From assembly GCA_019638385.1 (NCBI GenBank), contig JAHBTW010000002.1, positions 310,001-374,000 on the forward strand: a DNA stretch of 64,000 nucleotides. Reading direction: 5' to 3'. The translations under genes were made by a program, and so were the position numbers. Each line of letters starts with the position of its first letter. Position 1 is the stretch's first letter. Positions 33,763-42,600 of the stretch are shown here, in pieces. Below the pieces are notes generated by a model. It searched no databases. It had not been told where the DNA came from and saw nothing but the letters and a program-made list of their open reading frames with translations. The stretch is from Saprospiraceae bacterium (GTDB lineage: Bacteria; Bacteroidota; Bacteroidia; Chitinophagales; Saprospiraceae).

Positions 33763-34608
33763 ATGACAGCGGCACTACGGGAGCGCAAAATCGGATTGGC
33801 AGCCATTGTGCTTGCGGCGATAATATGGAGCACGGGCGGACTGTTTATCAAGCTGTTACCGTTCAATGCCCAAACCATTTTGTTTTATCGCTCGCTCTTC
33901 GCAGCCATCCTGTTTGCGGCCATGTTTCGCCGGGCTATTTTCAACGTCAACTGGCTTACCCTGCTCGTGAGCATTATGTATGCTGTGCTGCTCATTACAT
34001 TCGTGACGGCCACCAAACTGACCACTGCCGCCAATGCTATTTTTCTGCAATACACCGCTCCGATTTATGTGCTCCTGCTGGAACCGGTGCTGTTCAAAAC
34101 CCGCCTTCGCCGTATCGACATCATCGCCATCGCCGTTTGTATCGGCGGCATGTTTTTGTTCTTTTTCGGCGATCTGGAAGTCGGACATGCGGGCGGCAAC
34201 TGGATAGCGCTCCTCTCCGGCCTGATGCTCGCGGGTATCATACTCGGCCAGCGATTCAATGCGCCGGAGCGCTACGAGGCGGCTATCTTCTGGGGCAATA
34301 TCTTAGTCGTGCTCATCTGTTTCCCCGCCTGGCAGCAATCGGCGGCGCCCACTGCGCCGGAGTGGGGCATGTTGCTGTTCCTGGGTTTTGTACAAATCGG
34401 CCTGGGATACGCTCTTTTCAACTACGGCCTCAAAAGAACCACCGCTCTGGAAAGTTCCCTGATCGCCATGCTGGAGCCGGTGCTCAATCCGGTGTGGGTA
34501 TTCCTCGGCTACGGCGAAGCGCCGGCGCCGTTGGCCATTGTAGGGGGCGCCGTGATCGTGGCTATGCTGGCAGTAAGATTGCTGATATATAACCGGCGAA
34601 GCGGGTAA
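33763..34608 (+). CDS. EamA-family (DMT superfamily) transporter
   Basis: 281 residues, about ten hydrophobic helices in two EamA halves. The first half starts IGLAAIVLAAIIWSTGGLFI, with the conserved IWSTGG after helix 1, and includes TAANAIFLQYTAPIYVLLLE at the end of the first module. The second half has GLMLAGIILGQRFN and LGYALFNYGLKRTTALESSL with the family end EPVLNPVWVFLGYGEAP. Predicted inner-membrane exporter of small metabolites or amino acids; the substrate cannot be read from sequence. Divergent from the PKD gene across 85 bases. Confidence 0.92.
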   Translation: MTAALRERKIGLAAIVLAAIIWSTGGLFIKLLPFNAQTILFYRSLFAAILFAAMFRRAIFNVNWLTLLVSIMYAVLLITFVTATKLTTAANAIFLQYTAPIYVLLLEPVLFKTRLRRIDIIAIAVCIGGMFLFFFGDLEVGHAGGNWIALLSGLMLAGIILGQRFNAPERYEAAIFWGNILVVLICFPAWQQSAAPTAPEWGMLLFLGFVQIGLGYALFNYGLKRTTALESSLIAMLEPVLNPVWVFLGYGEAPAPLAIVGGAVIVAMLAVRLLIYNRRSG

Positions 34609-34674
34609 CTTTTTGACCGGCAGTAATTTCCGCTTATTGAAGATATTCATTTATTTTGCAGCAAACAAAAGTTC

Positions 34675-35703
34675 ATGCAACCCTTCCTAATCCTCTTCTT
34701 GCTACTCCCCTGTTTTTGCCTCGCTCAGGTAACGATTCCACTGAACAATCCTTCCTTCGAAGACTCCCGCGGACACAGCCAAGTTCCTACAGGTTGGAAA
34801 AACTGCGGAGACACGCTCGAATCACCCCCGGATATTCAGCCCGGCTTTTGGGGCGTAATTCAAAAGCCCCTGCAAGGATTTTCTTACATGGGTATGGTCG
34901 TGCGCGAACGGAATACCTGTGAGGCTATAGGACAAAAGCTGCAAAGACCGATGACGCCTGGAACGGTTTATACCTTTTCCATGCATCTGGCAAAATCGCC
35001 GTTGTACCTCAGCCCTAAATCTCCTACATCCAAGGATACTACCAATTCCAACACCCCGGTTGTGATGCGCGTTTACGGCGGCATGTCTATGTGCGACCGC
35101 CATGAACTGTTGGCGGAGACAGTGCCTATAGATCACTCGGACTGGCGAGAGCATATCGTTTTGCTCGTGCCCAATGCCGCTTATACGCACATCACATTTG
35201 TCTCCTATTTCGCACCACCTTATGTTCAGCCTTATAACGGGCATCTCCTTGCCGATCATTTCTCCAGTTTGGTACCCGTCAAATTAAGTGCGGTGTCCGA
35301 CGAGGATTTGGGCGCATTATTGACGTGCACACCGAGAGCGCTATTCGATATGGTTGCCGGATGCGATCACCCTGCGCCAGCCGCTATCCAATCGGTTTTG
35401 AGTTGGGAATCCAACATAAAAGAAACGGGCGTTGCGCTCTTCCTCCACACGGAGGAAGAAAACGCAATAGAGAAACATGCCGCCAACCTGAAAGCCATCG
35501 GCGCCGATGCACATGCGGCGCTGCTGTCGGAGATGTGGCCCAACTTGCAAGGGAAAAGAAATTACAAGTTGCAGCAAGAAACTGTAACCGCCCGATGGGC
35601 GGAATTGGAAGCGGCCGGACCGCTCTCCGCCATTCGGACGCATTACGCTACCCGACACCGCGACGCCATCCTACAGTGCATTCGCCAGGTTTCAGATAAT
35701 TAG
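34675..35703 (+). CDS. Secreted protein with an N-terminal carbohydrate-binding-like beta domain
   Basis: 342 residues. The signal peptide MQPFLILFLLLPCFCLAQ is followed by VTIPLNNPSFEDSRGHSQVP, a pattern (N-x-S/G-F-E-D...P-GW) seen in galactose-binding-like or CBM4/9-like beta-sandwiches. That domain seems to cover about 19-200 (WRAPP-like aromatic residues, GQKLQRPMTPGTVYTFSMHL). The C-terminal part (about 210-342) is helical and soluble and not recognised (SWESNIKETGVALFLHTEEE). No T9SS CTD is seen. It starts 66 bases after the DMT gene. The function is unknown. Confidence 0.72.
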   Translation: MQPFLILFLLLPCFCLAQVTIPLNNPSFEDSRGHSQVPTGWKNCGDTLESPPDIQPGFWGVIQKPLQGFSYMGMVVRERNTCEAIGQKLQRPMTPGTVYTFSMHLAKSPLYLSPKSPTSKDTTNSNTPVVMRVYGGMSMCDRHELLAETVPIDHSDWREHIVLLVPNAAYTHITFVSYFAPPYVQPYNGHLLADHFSSLVPVKLSAVSDEDLGALLTCTPRALFDMVAGCDHPAPAAIQSVLSWESNIKETGVALFLHTEEENAIEKHAANLKAIGADAHAALLSEMWPNLQGKRNYKLQQETVTARWAELEAAGPLSAIRTHYATRHRDAILQCIRQVSDN

Positions 35704-35704
35704 C

Positions 35705-35830
35705 GATGCAAAAGTCGAAGTCTATCGCTCCATCAAAGAAGTAAACATCTGCACCGGCAACGACCGTTGCTCCGCTGCCCCGGTCCTCCCCGATTTTGAA
35801 ATCTCCGTGCAGGACTTGTTTCAAGCGTAG
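35705..35830 (+). pseudogene. 3' remnant of a gene, resembling the end of a Uma2-type nuclease
   Basis: Directly after the stop of the 342-aa gene but in another frame, 41 codons read as plausible protein ending in TAG (35828-35830): AKVEVYRSIKEVNICTG and then VLPDFEISVQDLFQA. The VEVYR strand plus the ending LPDFEISVQDLF looks like the C-terminus of Uma2-family (PD-(D/E)XK) proteins. No start codon or upstream domain is present, so this is at most a fossil cut off on the left. The family assignment is tentative. Confidence 0.4.
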
Positions 35831-35834
35831 GTTT

Positions 35835-35934
35835 CAGTATGCAGTATGCGGTAGGCAGTATGCAGTACCGCCCACCGCCTACTGCCCACCGCCTACCGCC
35901 CACCGCCTACTGCCCACCGCCTACTACCCAACCA
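35835..35934. repeat. Extragenic GCCTACTGCCCACC-type repeat
   Basis: Begins with CAGTATGCAGTATGCGGTAG, then runs four to five iterations of a 14-base unit (ACCGCCTACTGCCC / ACCGCCTACCGCCC) up to the 3' end of the ABM gene. The left part carries the opposite sense, so a hairpin is possible. Same family as the second half of 18507-18580. Confidence 0.7.
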
Positions 35935-35938
35935 CCGA

Positions 35939-36226
35939 TCACCCCACCTCCTCCACGCTCCAGGCCTCCGGGCGCGCTGCAAAAAGCGCTTTCGTGCGAC
36001 GCCAGGTACCCTGAAACAATTCCGATTGCCGATAGGCGTCCAAGTGCGCTTCGGTATCCCACAGGCTGTAGGTAAAAAATACGTTCGGTTCCGGACGACT
36101 GCGCCACAGTTCTAAGTGCCGGCAGCCCTCGAATCCGCGGATTTGCAATTTCATCTCCTCAAAAATGGCGAGGAAATCGCCTGTCTTTTCCGGGTCGAAC
36201 GTGAGTTTGACGATGCGCTTTATCAC
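35939..36226 (-). CDS. Antibiotic biosynthesis monooxygenase (ABM) family protein
   Basis: 95 residues, a single ferredoxin-like ABM domain: IVKLTFDPEKTGDFLAIFEE, FEGCRHLELWRSRPEPN and FFTYSLWDTEAHLDAYRQSE follow the usual order of strand, helix, strand, and the W-D/S-E-x-h motif. Such dimeric proteins include quinol monooxygenases and haem-degrading enzymes. The actual reaction is unknown, and the haem-ligating Asn/His set of IsdG is not evident. The start is GTG (36226); no ATG is available. It follows the hydrolase gene by 6 bases, so they are likely co-transcribed. Confidence 0.87.
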   Translation of the reverse strand: MIKRIVKLTFDPEKTGDFLAIFEEMKLQIRGFEGCRHLELWRSRPEPNVFFTYSLWDTEAHLDAYRQSELFQGTWRRTKALFAARPEAWSVEEVG

Positions 36227-36232
36227 AGCTTT

Positions 36233-37675
36233 TTACTGTTGAACCATCACCTTTCCATACCAGTTGCCCTGCGGCGAAGTAATGCGGACGTGGTACAAGC
36301 CGCGCGCCAAATCGGAGGTTTGCACGGCATGAGCGCTGCTCTGTATGCGCCCGCTGCGCAACCGGCGGCCGGTATTGTCAAATACTTCTACAAGTGCATC
36401 TACAGGAGCGTGCTCCACCCGGAAGAACGCGCCTGCCGGATTGGGCGACACTTGTACGCCTTCCAGCAGCACCGGCCCCGAAGTGGATGAGGTCATCGTA
36501 ATGCTTTGATATTGACCAAAAAAGAGCGCCGTATTGATCGTAGCCGGCTGCACGCAGCCGCCGTGATCGGCTGCAGGGTTCACGTCAATCGCCATGACGT
36601 TGGGCGCGCCGTTGAGGTTCATAATCGAATCGGCCACCACGCTGTTGCGGTAGGGCACCTGATCGTCGGCCTGGCAATAAAACATGCGGGTGGGCGATTG
36701 CGGCGTCCAATCGTGTACGTCGTTGTCGGCTAATGCGAGATTCACCGGGTGATCGGGCTGGGCAATCACGGCAGCCACGACGCTGTCCTGGAGCATGTGT
36801 CTTGGTACGGACGCACCGAAGTCGGCGGTGAGTTGAGCAATGAGCATGGCATTGAGCGTGGAGAGCGTAATTTGCCGGTTGAAATAATTATCGGCCCAAG
36901 TGGCATATGGTTCTTTGAGGTACTCCTGCGTAGAACTGTACAGCCCATAGACGTAGTTGAACGACAGCAAGGTATTGGGCACATACGCCGGATACAGATA
37001 CACGTCGTCCGATAAAATGGCATCGCGCATGACGCCGGAAACGCTGTACGGCCCCGACATGGGCGCAGCGGCGGTTACGGTAAATTCTGCGCCGTGATTT
37101 TCCTGAATGTCTTTATACAAGGCCATTGCGGAAAAGCCGCCCTGCGAATACCCGGTGATGAACAACTGATCGTTGAGCGACAAGCCATTCTCCGATGCGT
37201 ATTGTTTGGAGGCGCGCAACATATCTAAAGACGCCGAAGCCGTGGACTCTGCATGAATGTAGGGGTGAAATCCGCGGGAAGTGCCGATGCCCAGCAAATC
37301 GGGCGCAGCCGTCACATAACCCAACCCGCCGAACACCACCGCCAACTGGTACCCGCCCTGGAGGTTGGAGGGCGCGTCGTTGGGGCCGTCGAGCGTGCCG
37401 TGCTGATAACACAACAAAGGCAAGGTAAAGCCGGGCCGGATGGGTACCACCAACAACCCGGAGGCCGTGTCTGGTTGCCCAAATACATCAAGCGTAGCGT
37501 AAGTGATTTTGTACATGCGCACCCCGTTTTGAATGAGGGGGCCGTATTGCAACACCAACTGCGCCTGCGTGAGCATGCCTTTAAACTCGCTGCTGATGAG
37601 TGTCTGCCCGGAGGACGGGGCGGAAAAGCTTCCCAATAAAATAACAAAAAGAAGTGCTTTGAAAATTCGCATCAT
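36233..37675 (-). CDS. Secreted alpha/beta hydrolase (lipase-like) with T9SS type A sorting domain
   Basis: 480 residues from the ATG at 37675 (ATG 37672 and TTG 37681 are alternatives). Signal peptide MMRIFKALLFVILLGSFSAP. The alpha/beta-hydrolase fold shows LLCYQHGTLDGPNDAPSN (oxyanion region), nucleophile Ser177 in FITGYSQGGFSAMA, the acidic residue in FYCQADDQVPYRNS and the His in NPAADHGGC. The family resembles secretory lipases or prolyl-oligopeptidase-like esterases. The last 75 residues (VQVSPNPAGAFFRVEH...LARGLYHVRI...KVMVQQ) are a T9SS CTD, so the enzyme is displayed or released outside. It is followed 6 bases later by the ABM gene. Confidence 0.92.
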   Translation of the reverse strand: MMRIFKALLFVILLGSFSAPSSGQTLISSEFKGMLTQAQLVLQYGPLIQNGVRMYKITYATLDVFGQPDTASGLLVVPIRPGFTLPLLCYQHGTLDGPNDAPSNLQGGYQLAVVFGGLGYVTAAPDLLGIGTSRGFHPYIHAESTASASLDMLRASKQYASENGLSLNDQLFITGYSQGGFSAMALYKDIQENHGAEFTVTAAAPMSGPYSVSGVMRDAILSDDVYLYPAYVPNTLLSFNYVYGLYSSTQEYLKEPYATWADNYFNRQITLSTLNAMLIAQLTADFGASVPRHMLQDSVVAAVIAQPDHPVNLALADNDVHDWTPQSPTRMFYCQADDQVPYRNSVVADSIMNLNGAPNVMAIDVNPAADHGGCVQPATINTALFFGQYQSITMTSSTSGPVLLEGVQVSPNPAGAFFRVEHAPVDALVEVFDNTGRRLRSGRIQSSAHAVQTSDLARGLYHVRITSPQGNWYGKVMVQQ

Positions 37676-37779
37676 GGTCAATGGTTTTATTTGAATGGAT
37701 GTCGAGGGCTAAGGTCGGGAAATAAATTTTGCATTTCCCGGCATTGCCTCTATTTTAGCGAAAAAAACACAGCCCGAAT

Positions 37780-38139
37780 ATGAAGCATACCTGTGTAGAA
37801 TGCGGCAGCGAGATCAAAGGCCGTTCCGACAAAAAATTCTGCTCGGACCCCTGCCGCAGCAACTTCAACAATCGGCTCAACAGCGATGCCACCAATTTTA
37901 TACGCAACATCAACAACGTACTGCGCAAAAACCGCCGCATTCTGGCCGAACTCAACCCCGACGGCAAAACCAAAATCCACAAAGATCGTCTGCTCGAAAA
38001 GGGATTCAAATTCAGCTATTTCACCAATGAATTCGTCACCCGCACCGGCAACGCCTACCGCTTTTGTTACGATCAGGGCTACCTCGCTTTGGACAACGGG
38101 TTCTACGCCTTAGTAGTGCGGCAGGAGTATGTGGAATAA
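37780..38139 (+). CDS. Small N-terminal zinc-ribbon protein
   Basis: 119 residues. The N-terminus THTCVECGSEIKG-like segment gives a C-x2-C...C-x3-C set (Cys5, Cys8, Cys21, Cys25 in KFCSDPCRSNFNNR), similar to DUF2116-type zinc ribbons. The remainder is basic and helical (NFIRNINNVLRKNRRILAEL), then a compact beta part (FKFSYFTNEFVTRTGNAYRF). Probably a nucleic-acid or protein-binding adaptor; no function is known to me. Its stop is 8 bases from the convergent lpdA stop. Confidence 0.8.
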   Translation: MKHTCVECGSEIKGRSDKKFCSDPCRSNFNNRLNSDATNFIRNINNVLRKNRRILAELNPDGKTKIHKDRLLEKGFKFSYFTNEFVTRTGNAYRFCYDQGYLALDNGFYALVVRQEYVE

Positions 38140-38147
38140 CGCCTCCT

Positions 38148-39551
38148 TTACATGTGAATAGATCGGTTGGCCGTAGCAGCCAGCGCAGCTTCCTTAAACG
38201 CCTCGGTGTAGGTAGGATGCGCATGGCTCATGCGGGCCGCGTCTTCTGCGGAAGCGCGAAATTCCATGAGCGCCACGGCCTCCGCTATCATATCGGCCGC
38301 ACGGGGGCCGACTATATGCACGCCGAGTATTTCATCGGTATCCTTGTGGCTGAGCACTTTCACCATGCCTTCCGTATCGGTACTGGCCCGCGCGCGGCCT
38401 AATGCCTTGAACGGAAATTTACCCGATTTGTACGGAATCCCTTCCTCCTTCAACTGCTCTTCGGTGCGGCCCACAGCGGCCACTTCCGGCCAGGTATAAA
38501 CCACGCCCGGAATGAGGTTGTAATCAATGTGCGGCTTTTGCCCGGCGATGGTCTCGGCAACAAACACGCCTTCTTCCTCCGCTTTGTGGGCCAACATAGC
38601 GCCCTGTACCACATCGCCGATGGCATAAATGCCTTTTATGCTCGTTTCCAAATGCGTATCCACGGGAATGCGGCCTTTGTCATCGGGTTGAATGCCGGCT
38701 TTATCCAAACCCAAACCATCCGTATAGGGCCGGCGACCAATGGCCACTAAGCAGTAATCGGCATCTATGGTAAATTTCTCCTCGGAGTCGCGTTTTTGCA
38801 CTTCCACTTTTACGGCTTTGGCCGTTGCGGTCACGGTAGTCACGGCATGGCGCAGGTGAAACTCCATGCCCAGTTTTTTGAGCGCGCGCATTAGTTCTTT
38901 GCTGCAATCGCCGTCCATACCGGGAATGATGCGGTCAAGGTATTCCACCACATCTATTTTCGTACCGAGGCGGGCATACACGGAGCCGAGTTCGAGGCCG
39001 ATGACGCCGCCGCCGATGATGACCATTCGTTTGGGCACATCGGCGATGTTCAGCGCTTCGGTGGAAGTGATGACGCGCTTCTTATCGTAGTTGAACGCAG
39101 GCGGAGTGATGGGTTTTGAACCGGTGGCAATGATGACCTTATCCGTCTCAATTTCGCTGGTAGCGCCGTCGGCGGCAGCTATTTGAATACGCGTAGGACT
39201 AAGGAAAGACCCGTGCCCGCGCAGAACGTCAATCTTGTTTTTTTTCATCAAAAAATCCAGTCCTTTCACGGTTTCACCCACCACCTCGTCTTTGCGGCGG
39301 ATCATCTGCGGCATGTTCACTTTGAGTCCCTTGACTTCAATGCCGTGCAGTGAAAACTTCTCTTTGGCATTGTGGTAATGCTCCGAGGAATCGAGCAGCG
39401 CTTTGGACGGAATACACCCCACGTTGAGGCAGGTGCCGCCCAGGCTATTGTAGCGTTCAATGATAGCGGTTTTGAGGCCGAGTTGAGCGGCTCGTATAGC
39501 GGCTACATACCCACCGGGGCCGGAGCCGATAACAGTTACATCGTATTTCAT
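38148..39551 (-). CDS. lpdA: Dihydrolipoyl dehydrogenase (E3)
   Basis: 467 residues. FAD enzyme that reoxidises lipoyl groups of 2-oxoacid dehydrogenase and glycine cleavage complexes. Seen: FAD motif VIGSGPGGYVAAIRAAQLG (8-26), redox disulfide GGTCLNVGCIPSK (Cys41, Cys46), NAD motif VIIGGGVIGLELGSVYARLG, second FAD motif YAIGDVVQGAMLAHKAEEEG, and the C-terminal His-Glu pair in HAHPTYTEA (His445, Glu450). Length is normal and all key residues are present. It stands alone, 29 kb from the E1 fusion. A strong leftward terminator upstream separates it from the 1927-aa gene, so it needs its own promoter in 39552-39588. Confidence 0.97.
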   Translation of the reverse strand: MKYDVTVIGSGPGGYVAAIRAAQLGLKTAIIERYNSLGGTCLNVGCIPSKALLDSSEHYHNAKEKFSLHGIEVKGLKVNMPQMIRRKDEVVGETVKGLDFLMKKNKIDVLRGHGSFLSPTRIQIAAADGATSEIETDKVIIATGSKPITPPAFNYDKKRVITSTEALNIADVPKRMVIIGGGVIGLELGSVYARLGTKIDVVEYLDRIIPGMDGDCSKELMRALKKLGMEFHLRHAVTTVTATAKAVKVEVQKRDSEEKFTIDADYCLVAIGRRPYTDGLGLDKAGIQPDDKGRIPVDTHLETSIKGIYAIGDVVQGAMLAHKAEEEGVFVAETIAGQKPHIDYNLIPGVVYTWPEVAAVGRTEEQLKEEGIPYKSGKFPFKALGRARASTDTEGMVKVLSHKDTDEILGVHIVGPRAADMIAEAVALMEFRASAEDAARMSHAHPTYTEAFKEAALAATANRSIHM

Positions 39552-39588
39552 GTCGGTATTAAATTAACGTTAGTTACTTCGATTTTAG

Positions 39589-39627
39589 AAAAACTGCCCC
39601 GCCGGGAATGACCCCGGCGAGGCAGTT
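39589..39627 (-). terminator. Rho-independent terminator of the 1927-aa gene
   Basis: Minus strand: AACTGCCTCGCCGGG (39627-39613) pairs with CCCGGCGGGGCAGTT (39606-39592) around a short loop, then a T-run through 39589. It begins 28 bases after the stop codon at 39655. Confidence 0.88.
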
Positions 39628-39654
39628 GGGCGAAAATCAGGTATATTAACTCCC

Positions 39655-42600
39655 TCAACGCCCGACAACAACTAAGCGCTGTGTGACCATCCTTTGACCA
39701 TTGGCTTCAAGGCTGACTAAGTACACACCGGCAGGCCAATTGGAGCAGTCTATAATGTCATTTCCACTATCGCTGCTCTGAACCGGCCGGTTCAAAATCG
39801 TAAGCCCTAAAGTATTTCTGGCTACCATGTGATAAGTATTTAACGCTGTATCGGAAGGAGCGATCCCGTAAGATAACGTTACCGTGTGCGTGGCCGGATT
39901 AGGGAACAAGGCCAGGTATGTGCCGAAAAGGTGCTGATGCTCCTGTTGAGAATTATTTTGCATAAGCAACGATTGGCAATTCCCCAATTCCTTATTATAT
40001 ATTTCCTCGTAGCTTACCGCGACATCCCCTTCTTCCGGAACATTTACCACATTCAATACGCCTTCGAATTTGGAGCCGGGATATGAAGTAACATAATTGC
40101 CATACAAAATCCGCCCTGATTTTTCCAATTCAATACTCCCCGAAGGGGTGCTTAATTCATAGGAGCCGATTTCCAAATCGGGGGCCACCTCAAATGCCAA
40201 CTGGTAAGTAGCCTCATCTCCCTGGGTACTGAGGCAGGACTCCGAGAATCCAAACAAATTTTGTCCGCCGCCTATTGCTTTTACTTCTACATAGGTGGCA
40301 CACCACCTGCCGCAATTAGTGGTCATCTCAATACGGAGTAAATTTGTTGAGGCCGGCAGGGTAACAAATATACACCTGTAAATGTCAAGCGGCGGAGTGT
40401 ACGGGTAAACAGTCTGATTCAACAACTGATTGCCTCCCCCGGTTATGTCATACACTGAAATGGTATATGACGTAATGTCACATTCATCGCCGGACACAAA
40501 GCTCATTGCAAAGCAATACTCCAGTGTACGGACCTCCGTATTCGGGTTATACAAAACTTTCGGGTATGCCCCAGCGCAATTGCTGGTAAACATGTACATA
40601 ACGGGATTGATGTAAAACTTTTTTGGACAAACCAGGCGGCCGGCGCAAATATCGAGAATGAAATGAGTGCCCTCCTCCATAAATGTTTTGTAATCAGCCG
40701 CAGGAATATGAAACCAGCCTGCGTATTTATACATACGGCTCTGCCCAGGATTGACATGAAACGTTTGATAATTAACATAGCCGATTTCAGTTTGCGGGCG
40801 CGCACTCTGCCCCTCGCACAGCGTATAGCCTGGAGGAATCATAAAAGTGCCGTATATCCAATAAACATATTCATCGAAGCCGTCGCTGACTAAGCAATTT
40901 AGATTTTTAGTGCCCGTCACATCCGGTATATCCTCGCAACAATCGTTGCGGATTTCAAGGCAAAACGGTTCTGATTCTTCGCTGCATGACCCCGATACCA
41001 CATACAAAACGATTTCTCCGGCATAAGCAGGAATGAGCGTTAGCGGTGTTATGGAGCCTGTGCCTTGTGTCAGAAGGGTATAATTCGATGTTCCCGGCTC
41101 ATACCGGCGCCATTCCCAGGTGTCAAAAAATCCCGGGATGCCGTTGAGCGTCAGCTGCTGGCCCGTCAATTCGAAAAGACAAAAATGATAACACCCGCTT
41201 AAAAAGGAAGCAAAATTGATAATCCCGCCCAGGGTCACTCCGGCCGAGGAACTGCACCCGTTGGCATCGGTATAGCTTGCCGTATATTGGTTGCCCGCTT
41301 CCGTGGCGGTGATTGACGGAGCAAATACGGGAATGCCGCCCCACAGGGTATTCGTCCATGCCACTTCAGGGTACTGGTTTTGCGCCAGCAAAACCACATA
41401 CGGATTGCAACTGATTACCTCCTGGGTAATGACGGGAGGCGCCGGGTTGCCAAACACCTCCGCCGCCAGTTCCATGGAAATACACGCCTGCCCTCCCAGT
41501 ATGGCCGTTGCCGTTACAATATATTTCCCCGGCACAGTTATCGTTACAAAGTGCGCATTGACAACGTCATGGGTTGCGCTCGTGCCTGTATTGGTAATAC
41601 TCCAGTTGTAGGTATAACCCGGGCTGACTGCCGGAATCGTCAGTGTTACCACGTTGCAATCTTCCGTGTCGCCGAGGATGCCGAAAGGAAACGGCTCCAC
41701 CAGCAGTACCTGCTCAGGCATGGGTTGGTATGAGCAGCCTGAGGCATCGGTCACCGTCAGCCGGTATATCCCGGAGTACATGGTTGAAAGCGTGGCAGTG
41801 CTGTGCCCTCCGGGTTCCCATTGATAAGACACGGGAGAAGAGCTGCCCTGGCCGGGAATAAAGCTCAGGGTTGCCGATGCGCCGCAATCCATCAGGGCTG
41901 TCTGTATCTGGCCGGACAGGTTATTATTCTCAACTGCCAAAGTACGGCTGAATGTCCTCTCGCACCCGTAGCTCGTTACTATGCGCAGGCTTACCTCGTA
42001 TGTGCCTCCTGATGCATAAACTTTGACGGGGTTTGCCAAACGGCTGTATGTTCCGTCCCCGAAATCCCACTCATACTCGATGATGTGACCGCCGGGCAAC
42101 ACAGGGTTAAAGTGAACCATTTCGCCTTCGCACATCACGTCCTGGTCCACAACAAAATCGGCGACTGGAGCCTCCGGCGCCACCAGGGTCTTGCATTCCT
42201 CGCAGGAATAGCCGTAAACGGTGGATTCTAAAGCAAGGCATACCTGAAACACCGCCCCGGGCGATACGGTAACGGAGGCATTGGGGCCGTTGCTGTGAAA
42301 TACGCCGTTTATGCGCCATACCTTGCTAACCTGAGCCGGCGCTTCGTAGTACAGGGACCCGTCCTGAAGCGAAACGGTAAAGTCATCCGTACTTGCTCCG
42401 CATTCGAAGGCCCAGGCGAAATCGGTGCTGAACGGAATGGTCACAAAAGCAGACGAGGATTCGTCGCAAAACTCCGGCCCCGCCCCGCATATCTCCCCCG
42501 CCGCGAGGTCTATCCGGATCGGGCCTATGCCCGGCGCCGGTATGTTCTCTTGGGTAAGGTCAAGTTCTTCACTGATCGGAATCACCACATTCGCACCTGT

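Noticed and set aside
35750-36110. Short Pro/Arg/Tyr-rich plus-strand frames over the CTACTGCCCACC array
   Set aside because: They are translations of a 14-base extragenic repeat and of antisense ABM sequence.
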